Shown: positions 30,141-41,342, counted from the stretch's first letter. The stretch is 64,000 nucleotides of DNA from JALORV01 sp963754065 (GCA_963754065.1 CAVWFH010000016.1:1-64000), one strand, 5' to 3'. A program made the numbers and translations. The notes: generated by a model from the sequence alone, not told the origin.

Positions 30141-31235
30141 ATGTCCTTGCGCGCTCCCTTTGCCTGGTTCCGTCGTCACCCCGTGCTGTGGCTCGTCGGC
30201 GCGGCCCTGCTGCTGGTGGGGCTGGGTGCCGGCTGTTCGTCGCTCGGTTACTACGCGCAGTCAATCCAGGGTCATATGGCTGTGATGGAAGCGGCGCGGC
30301 CAATTCCCGAAGTCATCGACGATCCGAACGCCGCGGCGCCGCTCAAGCAACGCCTCGAGCGTGTGCAGCAGATCCGCGCCTTTGCGTCGTCCGACCTGGG
30401 ACTCCCCGACAACGGCAGTTACACGCGTTATGCCGACCTGAAGCGCCCGTATGTGGTGTGGAACGTGTTCGCCACGCCGGAACTGTCGCTGCAGCTCAAG
30501 CAGTGGTGCTACCCGGTCGTGGGCTGCGCGGGGTATCGGGGCTACTTTGACCCGGCGGCGGCCGACGCGGCAGCGGCCGAATTGCGTGCAACGGGCCTCG
30601 AGGTCAACGTCGCCGGGGTGCCGGCCTATTCAACGCTGGGATGGTTCTCCGATCCGCTGCTCAATACCTTCATCGGCGGCAGCGAGGGCCAGGTGGCCGG
30701 GTTGGTCTTCCATGAACTGGCGCATCAGGTCGTATTCGTCGGTGGCGACACGACCTTCAACGAGTCCTTTGCGACTGCGATCGAGCGCGAGGGCGTAAAG
30801 CGCTGGTTGAATGCGAGGGGTGACGACGCCGCGCGCCGGACCTACGCCGAGTTCGCGCTGCGCCGCGCGCAGTTTCTGGATCTCCTGCTGAAGTACCGCA
30901 ACCTGCTGCAGGAGAATTACTCGAGCGACGTTCCGGACGACGTCAAACGCGCGCGCAAGCGGCAACTGTTTGCGGAACTGAAGCAGGAGTACGCGCGGCT
31001 GAAGGAAAGCTGGGGCGGGTTTGCCGGCTACGACCGCTACTTTGCGCAGGACCTGACCAATGCCCATCTGGCGGCCGTCGGGGCCTACAACGATCTCGTG
31101 CCCGCATTCGATGCACTGCTGGCGCAGTCGAACGGGAACATGCCGGCGTTCTATTCCGAAGTGAAGCGCATCGCCGCGTTGCCCAAGGCCGAACGCGATG
31201 CCGCGCTGATCCGGCTGCAGGCGGTCTCCCGCTAG
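30141..31235 (+). CDS. Putative aminopeptidase lipoprotein (Aminopep family)
   Basis: The 364-residue product has an N-terminal hydrophobic segment (WLVGAALLLVGLGAGC) with a lipobox-like GAGC. Next come YYAQSIQGHMAVM, the family region TLGWFSDPLLNTFI and the zinc motif VFHELAHQVVFV with a following FNESFATAIEREG that supplies the third ligand. This matches the predicted aminopeptidase family of proteobacteria (COG4324 type), likely anchored in the periplasm. ATG 30141 gives a signal peptide of sensible length; an upstream TTG at 30123 is possible. Confidence 0.88.
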   Translation: MSLRAPFAWFRRHPVLWLVGAALLLVGLGAGCSSLGYYAQSIQGHMAVMEAARPIPEVIDDPNAAAPLKQRLERVQQIRAFASSDLGLPDNGSYTRYADLKRPYVVWNVFATPELSLQLKQWCYPVVGCAGYRGYFDPAAADAAAAELRATGLEVNVAGVPAYSTLGWFSDPLLNTFIGGSEGQVAGLVFHELAHQVVFVGGDTTFNESFATAIEREGVKRWLNARGDDAARRTYAEFALRRAQFLDLLLKYRNLLQENYSSDVPDDVKRARKRQLFAELKQEYARLKESWGGFAGYDRYFAQDLTNAHLAAVGAYNDLVPAFDALLAQSNGNMPAFYSEVKRIAALPKAERDAALIRLQAVSR

Positions 31236-31353
31236 CGAGCCCTCGGCTCGTGGAAGCGAGCAGCTATGATCCGATCGAGGTTGCCGTCCGGCGGGCGGCA
31301 CGACCCATTCCAATAAGACGCCGCGTGCGACGTGCGACACAAGGAGACGTAGG

Positions 31354-33036
31354 ATGGACCGGTTCTGGCTGAAGAATTATCCGAAGGGCGTTCCCGCCGA
31401 CATCGACTATCACCAGTACAAGTCGCTGGTGCAGCTGCTGGAAGAAGCATTCAAGAAGTACAGCGGACAACCGGCCTACAGCTGCATGGGCAAGTCCCTG
31501 ACCTTCGGGGACCTCGACATCCAGTCGGCGGCGATCGGCGCCTGGCTGCAGAGCCGGGGATTCACCAAGGGCAAGCGCGTGGCCATCATGATGCCGAACG
31601 TGCTGCAGTATCCGGTCGTGCTGGCCGGTGTTCTGCGCGCGGGCTGCACGGTCGTCAATGTCAATCCGCTGTATACGCCGAGGGAACTCGAGCACCAGCT
31701 CAAGGACTCCGGTGCCGAGGCGATCTTCATTCTCGAGAACTTCGCGACGACGCTGCAGCAGGTGGCCGACAAGGTTCCGACCAAGACAGTCGTCGTCTGC
31801 GCCATGGGCGACATGCTGGGCTTCGCCAAGGGCCTGCTGGTCAATTTCGTCGTACGCAACGTCAAGAAGATGGTGCCCGAGTACACGCTCGCCAACTCGT
31901 TGCGCTGGAACGAGGTGCTCGCCGACGGACTGCGCATGTCGCTGAAGCCAGTCGACGTTACGCTGAATGACACGGCGTTCCTGCAGTACACCGGCGGCAC
32001 GACTGGTGTGAGCAAGGGCGCCCAGCTGCTGCACAAGAACATCGTCGCCAACGTGCTGCAGTCCGAGACCTGGTACCAGCCCGCACTGAAGAAGCTCAAG
32101 CCGGGTGAACAGCTGACCGTCATCACCGCGCTGCCGCTGTATCACATCTTTGCGCTGACGGCGTGTGCGATGCTGTCCGCGCGCGTCGGCGGTCATTGCG
32201 TGCTGATCCCGAATCCACGCGACATTCCGGGTTTCGTCAAGGAACTTCAGAAGACCACATTCCACGTCTTTCCGGCGGTCAACACGCTGTTCAATGGTCT
32301 GCTGAACAACGAGGACTTCCGCAAGCTCAATTTCTCGCGTCTGCTGGTCTCGCTCGGCGGTGGCATGGCCGTGCAGCAGGCGGTGGCGGAGAAGTGGCTC
32401 AAGCTCACCGGTTGCCCGATCTGCGAGGCCTATGGACTGTCCGAAACCTCGCCCGGCGCCACCTGCAACCCCACGGACACCGACCGCTACACTGGCTCGA
32501 TCGGATTGCCGATGCCATCGACCGAGATTGCGATCCTCGACGATGCTGGCAAGCCGCTCCCGAACGGCTCGGTCGGAGAAATCGCGATCCGCGGCCCGCA
32601 GGTGATGGTGGGCTACTGGAATCGGCCCGATGAGACGGCCAAGGTCATGACGCCCGACGGCTTCTTCAAGACCGGTGACATTGGCGTGATGGACTCCGAG
32701 GGCTACACGAAGATCGTCGACCGCAAGAAGGACATGATCCTGGTCTCGGGCTTCAACGTGTATCCGAACGAGGTCGAGGGCGTGGTCGCCGGGCACCCCG
32801 GTGTGCTCGAGTGTGCCGCGGTGGGTGTGCCCGACGAAAACTCCGGCGAGGCGGTGAAGCTGTTCGTGGTCAAGAGGGACCCGGCGCTCACCGAGAAGGA
32901 AATCATGGAGTACTGCAAGGAACAGCTGACCGGCTATAAGAAGCCGAAGTACATCGAGTTCCGCAGTGACCTGCCGAAGACCAACGTCGGCAAGATCCTG
33001 CGCCGCGAGTTGCGGGACGAAAAGAAGGCGGCCTGA
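31354..33036 (+). CDS. fadD: Long-chain fatty acid-CoA ligase
   Basis: The 560-residue protein carries the acyl-CoA synthetase signatures in order: YTGGTTGVSKGAQLLH (P-loop, near residue 212), ITALPLYHIFALT, EAYGLSETSPGATCNP, WNRPDETAKV, FKTGDIGVMDSEGY and the FACS-type DRKKDMILVSGFNVYPNEVE, with the catalytic Lys in PKTNVGKILRRE. It converts free fatty acids, ATP and CoA into acyl-CoA for beta-oxidation or lipid synthesis. AAGGAGA precedes the ATG by seven bases. It is a single transcription unit ended by a strong hairpin terminator at 33056. Confidence 0.95.
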   Translation: MDRFWLKNYPKGVPADIDYHQYKSLVQLLEEAFKKYSGQPAYSCMGKSLTFGDLDIQSAAIGAWLQSRGFTKGKRVAIMMPNVLQYPVVLAGVLRAGCTVVNVNPLYTPRELEHQLKDSGAEAIFILENFATTLQQVADKVPTKTVVVCAMGDMLGFAKGLLVNFVVRNVKKMVPEYTLANSLRWNEVLADGLRMSLKPVDVTLNDTAFLQYTGGTTGVSKGAQLLHKNIVANVLQSETWYQPALKKLKPGEQLTVITALPLYHIFALTACAMLSARVGGHCVLIPNPRDIPGFVKELQKTTFHVFPAVNTLFNGLLNNEDFRKLNFSRLLVSLGGGMAVQQAVAEKWLKLTGCPICEAYGLSETSPGATCNPTDTDRYTGSIGLPMPSTEIAILDDAGKPLPNGSVGEIAIRGPQVMVGYWNRPDETAKVMTPDGFFKTGDIGVMDSEGYTKIVDRKKDMILVSGFNVYPNEVEGVVAGHPGVLECAAVGVPDENSGEAVKLFVVKRDPALTEKEIMEYCKEQLTGYKKPKYIEFRSDLPKTNVGKILRRELRDEKKAA

Positions 33037-33055
33037 GCTCGAGGTCGCACAAGCG

Positions 33056-33083
33056 AAGGCCGCCACGGGCGGCCTTCTTTGTT
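33056..33083 (+). terminator. Intrinsic terminator of fadD
   Basis: AAGGCCGCC-ACG-GGCGGCCTT forms a nine-pair stem, followed by CTTTGTT. Confidence 0.85.
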
Positions 33084-33155
33084 GGTGCATATCCCTGACA
33101 GCGTGCCTCCGGCGCGCTGGAAACGTTTGATTCACCCCTGCTTGAGGAGGCACCG

Positions 33156-33548
33156 ATGAAAGAACGAGAGAAAAAGGAACGCCGCGGCCCGCCCACGGGC
33201 ACGCGGACCGGCCCTCGGGCCCGTGCGGCCCAGGCGCGCACGTTCGGTGATCCGTTCAAGCGGGCCGAGCGACCGGCGCGCGGCGAAGCACCGCGCGAGC
33301 GCATGCATGCTCCGGTGTCGGGAGCGATCCGGCTCGATCCGGACGTCGCGCGCGTCTTTCGCGATTCCGAGTCGGTGAACGAAGCGCTGCGCATGGTGAT
33401 TCGGCTGGCGAAGTTGGGCAGTGGTCGCCCGCCCGGTCCGCCGCGCGATCGTCCGCCGGCCTTTCGTGAGCGCTCTCCCGGACCGCCGCGCCGCACCGAA
33501 CGGGGTGATCGCCCGCAGGGGCCACGCAAGCCGCGCTTCGAGGAGTAG
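33156..33548 (+). CDS. Small basic Pro/Arg-rich protein of unknown function
   Basis: The 130-residue product is highly basic and Pro/Gly-rich at both ends (REKKERRGPPTGTRTGP..., PPRRTERGDRPQGPRKPRF), flanking a short ordered segment GAIRLDPDVARVFRDSESVNEALRMVI in two parts that looks like a helix pair. GAGGAGG precedes ATG 33156. The composition suggests nucleic-acid binding, which is inference only. It is a single gene downstream of the fadD terminator. Confidence 0.75.
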   Translation: MKEREKKERRGPPTGTRTGPRARAAQARTFGDPFKRAERPARGEAPRERMHAPVSGAIRLDPDVARVFRDSESVNEALRMVIRLAKLGSGRPPGPPRDRPPAFRERSPGPPRRTERGDRPQGPRKPRFEE

Positions 33549-33725
33549 CGTCGCTATTTCGCGACGCGCAAGCAATCACTCCGTTGCGGCAGGACAAGTC
33601 TCTATCCCGTGATCATGCGGCTGCAGGGAATTGACGCCGCATTTGCGTGAATCTTCGGGTTTGCGACGCGGTTCGAATTGGCCTACCTTTTTCGTGGGGG
33701 CTGCAGCGGCGTTGCGGAGGTGGGC

Positions 33726-34331
33726 ATGAAGCACTGGCGGATCGGCGGACTGGCATTGATGCTGACAACCGGCTCGGCCCTGGCACAGCTGCAGGGCCCC
33801 GGGTTGAGCGTGCCGCTCGACATGGAGCATGCGGTCGAACTGAGTCCGGGCATCGGACTGCGCGGCTGGATCGGCGGCCGCCCCGGACTGCTGGCCAGCG
33901 ACGGCCTGGTCGCGAGTTCGATGGTTCTGGCCGACTGGCATCCCTTGGCCAACGGATTTCGACTGTCCGGCGGAGTCGCCTACGGTTCGCTGCGACTTGA
34001 ACCCTTGGCGACCTCGGGGTTGGGATCGGAGCGGTACCTGCGCGATCTGGGATCGAGTGCTGCGGGTCTGGATCCCCGTTCATGGCTGGCGCGCGGCAAT
34101 CCCTACCTCGGCCTGGGCTGGGGCCAGGACATCGGCTCACGCAGCCGTCTGTACTTCAGCGCCGATCTTGGGGTGATGTATCAGCGCAGCAGCCTGTCGA
34201 CCTGGGGCTGCCCGGCGGGTATCCCGACCGCGCTCTGCGGACCGGATGTGCGCTCGCTGGATGCCTCTTCCGGTCTGGACGACGCGCGCTTCGCGCCGAT
34301 GATGTCGCTCGGCGTCGGTCTGCGCTTCTGA
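33726..34331 (+). CDS. Predicted outer-membrane beta-barrel protein
   Basis: The 201-residue protein has a signal peptide (MKHWRIGGLALMLTTGSALAQ), alternating amphipathic strands (GIGLRGWIGGRPGLLA, FRLSGGVAYGSLRL, NPYLGLGWGQ, RLYFSADLGVMYQ) and a final MMSLGVGLRF. The terminal Phe and strand pattern are typical of small outer-membrane barrels of about eight strands. GGAGG precedes ATG 33726, so the upstream in-frame ATG at 33678 is not used. Function unknown. Confidence 0.82.
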   Translation: MKHWRIGGLALMLTTGSALAQLQGPGLSVPLDMEHAVELSPGIGLRGWIGGRPGLLASDGLVASSMVLADWHPLANGFRLSGGVAYGSLRLEPLATSGLGSERYLRDLGSSAAGLDPRSWLARGNPYLGLGWGQDIGSRSRLYFSADLGVMYQRSSLSTWGCPAGIPTALCGPDVRSLDASSGLDDARFAPMMSLGVGLRF

Positions 34332-34351
34332 ACTGATTCGTCCGAACGCGG

Positions 34352-34642
34352 TCAGCCGGCGAGGCTGCCGAACGCGGTGCGTTCGCCTTCGACGAGCGCA
34401 CGACGCAGGCTGCGGTAAAGCTGGGACACGTCGAAGGTCTCGCCAGACTTCGCGCGCAGGCGGATGTTCATCGCGTCGGCGCGAGCGCGCACTTTCAAAG
34501 ACTCGAGCTTGGCGCGGTCGAACAGGCGCTCGTCACCGTCGGCCGAGCCACTGAAGGCCGCCAAAACCGCATGCTGACGGCCGCCGAGACCGCTGAACTG
34601 GATCTCGACCTCGTTGTTCCGCTCTCTCACTCGCATCAGCAT
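34352..34642 (-). CDS. Conserved small cytoplasmic protein of unknown function
   Basis: The 96-residue product (MLMRVRERNNEVEIQFSGLG...) has short beta segments and helices, with a C-terminal SQLYRSLRRALVEGERTAFG helix. No family is recognised. ATG 34642 is supported by GGAGG at eight bases. The 122-base gap to the DUF2238 gene has a hairpin around the paired CCGCC/GGCGG runs near 34709-34722. Confidence 0.68.
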   Translation of the reverse strand: MLMRVRERNNEVEIQFSGLGGRQHAVLAAFSGSADGDERLFDRAKLESLKVRARADAMNIRLRAKSGETFDVSQLYRSLRRALVEGERTAFGSLAG

Positions 34643-34764
34643 GACCGCCTCCGCAACGCATTTTCCGCGCGCAATGTGACAGTGGGATTGTTGTGCCACA
34701 TCGACAATCCGCCGTATGGCGGATTAGGCAAGTCGCGTGCCGACTATTCGACGCGACGAAGGCC

Positions 34765-35400
34765 TCAAGTCCTTGACTGCTGCGGTGCAATGGTGGCGAG
34801 CTGGCGATCGTGCAGTCCGGACAGCGTGAGCAGGGCCGTGATCGAACCGATCATGGCCAGGAACATGTCGGACTGGGTGTCCCACTGATCGCCCTGCGTG
34901 CCGAGGAACTCGTCGGCCCCCTGGCCCATGGCCAGCGCGGCCCACCACTCGATTAACTCATAGGCTGCGCTGATGGCGAGCGCAACACACACGCACAGGA
35001 AGGCCAGCATGCGACGGCCGCGCACGTAGCCGCCGCGCACGAGGATCTCGCGGGCGATCATGGTTGGCACGAAGCCCTGCATGAAGTGACCGAGCTTGTC
35101 GTACGGATTACGTAACAGACCGAAGGACTCCTGTACCCAATGCCCGAGCGGGACTCGCGCGTAGGTGTAAGCCCCTCCCAGGATCAGTACCAGCGCGTGC
35201 GCGCAGATCAGCACGTACAGCAACGTGGTCAGCGGATAGCGCTCGCGCGTGGCCAGCAGCAGCGGGATGGCAAACAGCACCGGCGCGACTTCCATGAACC
35301 ACGTGATTCGGTCGTACGGCCGCCAGCCCGACACGGCCAGTGCGATGATCGTGACCATGAGCAGTGCGGTGAGCAGCGGCGTGCGGCGGTTGGAGGTCAT
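34765..35400 (-). CDS. DUF2238 (YjdF-like) membrane protein
   Basis: The 211-residue protein has about six membrane helices and the DUF2238 landmarks: WRPYDRITWFMEVAPV, PLTTLLYVLICAHALVLILGGAYTYARVPLG, RNPYDKLGHFMQGFVP, AYELIEWWAALAMG and DTQSDMFLAMIGS. The His and acidic residues in DKLGHF and ELIEWW are conserved in the family; the function is unknown. The start codon (ATG at 35400, or 35403) abuts the divergent esterase ATG at 35402, so the two promoters must lie inside the opposite coding sequences, or one start is further in. Confidence 0.85.
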   Translation of the reverse strand: MTSNRRTPLLTALLMVTIIALAVSGWRPYDRITWFMEVAPVLFAIPLLLATRERYPLTTLLYVLICAHALVLILGGAYTYARVPLGHWVQESFGLLRNPYDKLGHFMQGFVPTMIAREILVRGGYVRGRRMLAFLCVCVALAISAAYELIEWWAALAMGQGADEFLGTQGDQWDTQSDMFLAMIGSITALLTLSGLHDRQLATIAPQQSRT

Positions 35401-35401
35401 C

Positions 35402-36442
35402 ATGCGGTGGCGCGGTGGGCGGTTCCTGATTATCGCTGTCGGCGTGGCGTGGTACACGGTTGCCGCCGCGGCACAGAAGCTGCCGGCGCTCGACGCGCAC
35501 GGCGACCGCATCACGGTGTCCGGGCTGTCTTCCGGGGCGTTCATGGCGGTGCAACTGGCGGTCGCGCACTCCGCTCGAGTCAACGGTGTCGGCGTCTTTG
35601 CCGGAGGCCCGTACTACTGCGTCGGCATCAATCCGACCCGTGCGCAAGGTGTCTGCATGCAGGGCAGTCCGGGTGCCGGCAGCTCGATCAAGGATGCCGA
35701 ACGACTGGCGAGCCTGCGATTGATCGATTCAACGCAGAACCTGCGCGGCATGCGCGCCTGGCTCCTTGCCGGCGAGGCCGACAGCCGGGTGGTCACGCCG
35801 GTGGTGCGTGCGAACTACGAATTCTTCGCCCACTACAACAGCGCCGGGGCGCAGTTCAGGTTGCAGCCCGGGCTGGGACATGGCCTGCCGACTCCGACGC
35901 AGGGTGTCGCATGCAATGCCAGCGAGAGTCCGTACATCAACCGGTGTGGCGTCGATCTCGTCGGCGAGATGCTCACCTCACTGCATCCGGGTGCGGGAAC
36001 AGTTCCAGGCCCGGGCCTGGGCCCGTCGCAGGGACGCATCGTGGCATTCGGCCAGGCCGAGTTCGTGCCGACGTGGCGACGCTGGTGGTCGATGTCGTCG
36101 TTCGGCCCGACCGGTTACGCCTTCGTGCCTTCCCAGTGCGAGAAGAACACAAAGTGCCGCGTGCATGTGGCCCTGCACGGGTGCAAGCAGGATGTGACGG
36201 CGATCGGCGAGGTCTTCGTGCGTGATGCCGGCTACAACGCCTGGGCGGTGGCGCATGACGTGATCGTGCTTTATCCGCAGGCTCAGGCCAGCCAGCCCAG
36301 CATGGTGGCGTGGTGGCTGCCATTCAACCCGAACGGCTGCTGGGACTGGTGGGGCTACACGGGCACTGACTACGCTGTGAAGACGGGTGTGCAGATCCAG
36401 GCCATCATGGCGATGATCGATCGCCTGGCGCAGCCGCGTTGA
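35402..36442 (+). CDS. Exported PHB-depolymerase-like esterase
   Basis: The 346-residue protein has a signal peptide (FLIIAVGVAWYTVAAAAQ) followed by a lipase box GLSSG (ITVSGLSSGAFMAVQ), a likely acid in GEADSRV and a C-terminal HVALHGCKQDVTAIG that supplies the catalytic His. This is the pattern of extracellular poly(3-hydroxybutyrate) depolymerase-type alpha/beta hydrolases. Eight or so Cys suggest disulphides. A Gly/Pro linker (GTVPGPGLGPSQGR) splits the two halves, so the N- and C-terminal segments are inverted relative to classical depolymerases. GGAGG precedes the ATG. Its 3' end overlaps the convergent nucleotidyltransferase by 38 bases. Confidence 0.85.
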   Translation: MRWRGGRFLIIAVGVAWYTVAAAAQKLPALDAHGDRITVSGLSSGAFMAVQLAVAHSARVNGVGVFAGGPYYCVGINPTRAQGVCMQGSPGAGSSIKDAERLASLRLIDSTQNLRGMRAWLLAGEADSRVVTPVVRANYEFFAHYNSAGAQFRLQPGLGHGLPTPTQGVACNASESPYINRCGVDLVGEMLTSLHPGAGTVPGPGLGPSQGRIVAFGQAEFVPTWRRWWSMSSFGPTGYAFVPSQCEKNTKCRVHVALHGCKQDVTAIGEVFVRDAGYNAWAVAHDVIVLYPQAQASQPSMVAWWLPFNPNGCWDWWGYTGTDYAVKTGVQIQAIMAMIDRLAQPR

Positions 36443-37226
36443 CGGCGACCGCAGCCTCGGCCGCGGTCAGCGTGGCGAGCAATTTCATGACTTCGTCGAC
36501 CAGCGAAGCGCTTTGGGCTACCAGTGCTTTGCCGTTGGCCACGAACGCGTATCGTGCGATCAGCTCTTGTGCGGAAGGAGGCAATTCGCGCTCGACATAG
36601 CGCCAGCCAAAGTCAAAGCGATCCGGACGATGCTGCATGCCGAGCAGTTCGATCAGCGCGCGCACGAGGACCTGATAGAAACCATACGCCTCGAGCGCGT
36701 GGCCGCGCTCCAGTTCCTTGTCCACCAGCATTGCATAAACCGGGACGGCGCCGTGCAGCTGCGCGAGCCGATGTGCACGCCGTCGCGCCAGTGACTCTCC
36801 GTCGATCGGCCGCGACGTCAGTGCGGCATCGCGGTCGAACCAGACGATCATCTCGCCGTGCCGCTCCTGTTCGAGGAAGGTGACAATGCCCGCCGGTGTG
36901 ATCACCGAGCAGTCGACCGCAAAATGGCGCGGCGCGTCGGCGAGAAAGTAGAACCGCTGCACCATGTCGGGAAAGCTTGGTGGCTCGACGCGCCAGGTGT
37001 GGGTGATCGGCGCGATCGTACGGAGCGCTTCTTCGACGAGCGCAAAGATCGCTTCCGCGCCGGCGACCGGCGCCACGATCATCAAGTCGAGATCGGAAAA
37101 CTCGTCGGCCCGGCCGCGGGCGGCCGCGCCGCTTTCGCCGATCGCGGCAATCGCCGGGTCGTCGCGCAACATCGCGACGATCGTCGCCGCGACGCGTTCA
37201 CGATAGGCGGCTGCGGTTCCGCCCAC
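36405..37226 (-). CDS. Nucleotidyltransferase-domain protein
   Basis: The 273-residue protein has a minimal nucleotidyltransferase motif: GESGAAARGRADEFSDLDLMIV, the last five acidic residues giving the two metal-binding Asp, with the third acidic residue likely in FAVDCSVI. The usual GS is replaced by GESGAA. A helical C-terminal half follows. It may modify a small molecule (aminoglycoside-adenylyltransferase-like) or a protein; no partner antitoxin-like gene is adjacent. The start is a GTG at 37226. Confidence 0.78.
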   Translation of the reverse strand: MGGTAAAYRERVAATIVAMLRDDPAIAAIGESGAAARGRADEFSDLDLMIVAPVAGAEAIFALVEEALRTIAPITHTWRVEPPSFPDMVQRFYFLADAPRHFAVDCSVITPAGIVTFLEQERHGEMIVWFDRDAALTSRPIDGESLARRRAHRLAQLHGAVPVYAMLVDKELERGHALEAYGFYQVLVRALIELLGMQHRPDRFDFGWRYVERELPPSAQELIARYAFVANGKALVAQSASLVDEVMKLLATLTAAEAAVAVNAAAPGDRSSP

Positions 37227-37314
37227 ATTGAAAGTGGTCGCGATGAGCCCGCCAGTTCTCAGTGGAGCCTCTGCGCTGCGGCGCGAGCTGGCTTGGGGCG
37301 GCCCGGCGCTGCGC

Positions 37315-38295
37315 TCAGTCGACCTTGGCGTTGGAGAACTTCACGACGCGCGTCCACTTGTCGGTCTCGGCCCGGATGAACGCCGCGAACTGCTCGGGCG
37401 TGTTGCCGCCGGGATCGGCGCCCTGCGCGAGGAAGCGCTCGCGCACTTCGGGCAGCGCCAGGGCCTTCGCGACGTCGGCCTGGACCTTGTCGACGATGGC
37501 GCGGGGAGTGCCGGCCGGTGCGAACAGGCCGAACCAGGAGCTGGCGTCGAAGCCCTTCAGCCCGGCCGCTTCTTCGATCGTCGGTACGTTCGGCAGGGCC
37601 GGCGAGCGGGTGCGCGAGGTGACCGCCAATGCTTTCAACCGGCCGCTCTTGATGTGCGGCAGCGCTGACGGCAGATTGTCGAACATGACGCTCATGTTGC
37701 CGGCGATCAGGTCGGTGATGGCAGGCGCCGACCCGCGATACGGAAAGTGCACCATGTAGACGCCAGTGACCGTCTTGAACAGTTCGCCCGACAGGTGGAT
37801 CGAGGTGCCGTTGCCGCTCGAGGCCATGTTGAGCTGGCCCGGCCGGGCTTTTGCATACTCGATGAACTCGGCGACGGTGTTCACCGGCAGCTTGGAATTG
37901 ACCACCATCACGTTGGGAACGCCCGCGGCGAGCGTGATCGGAACGAAGTCCTTCGCCGGATCGAACGGCATCTTCGCGCCGCTCTGAGCGAACAGCGCCG
38001 CGTTGATGGCATGGGTCCCGACGGTGCCCATCAGCAAGGTGTAGCCATCGGGGGCGCTCTTCGCGACCAGGTCGGCCCCGATGTTGCCGCCGGCGCCCGG
38101 ACGGTTTTCGATGACGACCGGGTGCTGCCACATGCGCTGCAATTCGACGCCGAGCGAACGCGCCACGATGTCGGTCGTACCTCCGGGCGGGAAAGGCACG
38201 ACGATGCGTACCGCCTTGGTCGGCCACGTCTGGGCCTGGGCGGGAGTAAGCGCGATCACCGCGAAAGCGGCGACGGCCAGCAGGCGTCCGAACAT
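37315..38295 (-). CDS. Bug/TctC family periplasmic solute receptor
   Basis: The 326-residue protein has a signal peptide (MFGRLLAVAAFAVIALTPAQAQ) and typical Bug motifs: WPTKAVRIVVPFPPGGTTDIVAR, VVIENRPGAGGNIGAD, PDGYTLLMGT and the C-terminal APAGTPRAIVDKVQ. Members bind carboxylated ligands and many serve tripartite tricarboxylate transporters, but no TctAB genes are adjacent, as is usual for the expanded Bug families of Burkholderiales. GAGG lies just before ATG. It is divergent from glpK. Confidence 0.93.
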   Translation of the reverse strand: MFGRLLAVAAFAVIALTPAQAQTWPTKAVRIVVPFPPGGTTDIVARSLGVELQRMWQHPVVIENRPGAGGNIGADLVAKSAPDGYTLLMGTVGTHAINAALFAQSGAKMPFDPAKDFVPITLAAGVPNVMVVNSKLPVNTVAEFIEYAKARPGQLNMASSGNGTSIHLSGELFKTVTGVYMVHFPYRGSAPAITDLIAGNMSVMFDNLPSALPHIKSGRLKALAVTSRTRSPALPNVPTIEEAAGLKGFDASSWFGLFAPAGTPRAIVDKVQADVAKALALPEVRERFLAQGADPGGNTPEQFAAFIRAETDKWTRVVKFSNAKVD

Positions 38296-38379
38296 GAGGT
38301 CTCCTTTGATCTAGGTTGTGCGCCAAGTCTGCCGTGTGCGATGGCGTTCGTCTATGCTGGCCGCAGCAGAGGGATCTCG

Positions 38380-39884
<1,505 letters not shown>

Positions 39885-39897
<13 letters not shown>

Positions 39898-41324
39898 CCG
39901 ACGAAGTGCAGGCTCCGATCATCGAGCGCGCCGCGCTGCTGGCTTCGCTGCGCGAGTCGCGGCCCTGGGACGTGCTCGTGATCGGCGGCGGCGCGACCGG
40001 CCTCGGCATCGCGGTGGACGCCGCGTCGCGCGGCCTGCGCACTGCGCTCATCGAAGCGCGCGATTTTTCCAGCGGCACGTCGAGCCGCAGCACCAAGCTG
40101 ATCCACGGTGGCGTGCGCTATCTCGCGCAGGGCAACGTCAAGCTGGTGCGCGAAGCGCTGATCGAACGAGCACGCCTGATCGCGAACGCACCGGCGCTGG
40201 TACGGCCGCTCGAGTTCATCGTGCCGTGTTACCGGCCCCTGGAACGAGAGTTCATGCGCATCGGCCTCGGTCTGTACGACGCGCTCGCAGGTACACGCGG
40301 CATCGGCCCGACGCGCTGGCTTTCGCGGGCAGAAACGATGTCGCGGCTGCCCACCGTGCGCACCGACGGCCTGGCCGGCGGCGTGTCCTACTGGGACGCC
40401 CAGTTCGACGATGCGCGGCTCGCGATCGCGCTGATGCGCACCGCCTGCCGCCTTGGGGCCACGGCGATCAACTATGTCCGCGCCGACGCGCTGCGTGTGA
40501 ATGCGGGGCGCGTCGAGGCCGTGCAGGCCGTCGATGCCGAGACCGGCGAGCGCTTTGAACTGCGCGCGAAGGTTGTCTACAACGCCACCGGCGTGTGGGT
40601 CGATCGCATTCGCGCGATGGCCGATGCGTCGGTGCGGCCGATGGTCGCGCTCAGCCGCGGGTCCCACATCGTCGTTGATGCGCGCTTCCTGCCGGGCGAG
40701 CGCGCACTGATGATCCCGAAGACCGCCGATGGCCGAGTGCTTTTTGCCATTCCCTGGCTGAGGCACCTGATCGTCGGCACGACCGACGTGCCGACCGACG
40801 ATGCGGCGTGGGAACCCCAGCCGACACCGCAGGAGATCGACTTTATCGTCGAGACCGCGCGCGGTTACCTGCGCGATCCGATCGGGCCGGAAGACATCAC
40901 GCAGACGTTTGCCGGCCTGCGACCGCTGGTCGCCAAGGGGACGACCGGCGCGACCAAGACGCTGTCACGCGAGCACTCGATCGTCATCGAGCAGAGCACC
41001 CTCGTCACGATCACCGGAGGCAAGTGGACCACCTACCGGCGCATGGCCCATGACGCGCTCGAACAGGCAATGCGGCGCGGACTGCTCGAGCCGCGAGTGT
41101 GTGTGACGGAGACGCTGCGCATCGACGTCGATGCCGCGCTCGAAGCAGCGCACGCCGTCGCTGAGTCTGCGGGCGCACGCGATGTGGCCGCATTACTTCG
41201 GTATCGCGACCTTGCGCGTGCCTGCGAACAGGCGCGGACGGTGGAAGATGTGCTGACGCGCCGGCTGCGGATCGGGCTGATCGATCGCCGCGCGGCGGTC
41301 GAGTGGTCCAGCGTCCTGGAGTAA
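39885..41324 (+). CDS. glpD: Aerobic glycerol-3-phosphate dehydrogenase
   Basis: The 479-residue flavoprotein has an FAD-binding GGGATGLGIAVDAASRG, the family motif FSSGTSSRSTKLIHGGVRYL and late GLRPLVAKG, LSREHSIV and TITGGKWTTYRRMA segments. It oxidises glycerol-3-phosphate to dihydroxyacetone phosphate and passes electrons to ubiquinone at the inner membrane. ATG 39885 lies inside the end of glpK, so the pair is an operon with overlap of 13 bases. The C-terminal domain is somewhat shorter than in E. coli GlpD. Confidence 0.93.
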
Positions 41325-41342
41325 CGGCGTAGGCGGAGGGCG

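Noticed and set aside
34709..34722. Short CCGCC/GGCGG hairpin as terminator
   Set aside because: Stem too short and no T-run on either strand.
36817..36834. GTCAGTGCGGCATCGCGG, close to the island element
   Set aside because: It is inside the nucleotidyltransferase coding sequence, the right arm is mismatched and no -10 lies in register.
37747..38379. N-terminal extension of glpK into the Bug receptor gene
   Set aside because: It is antisense to a well-supported gene; GTG 38380 gives the normal GlpK start.
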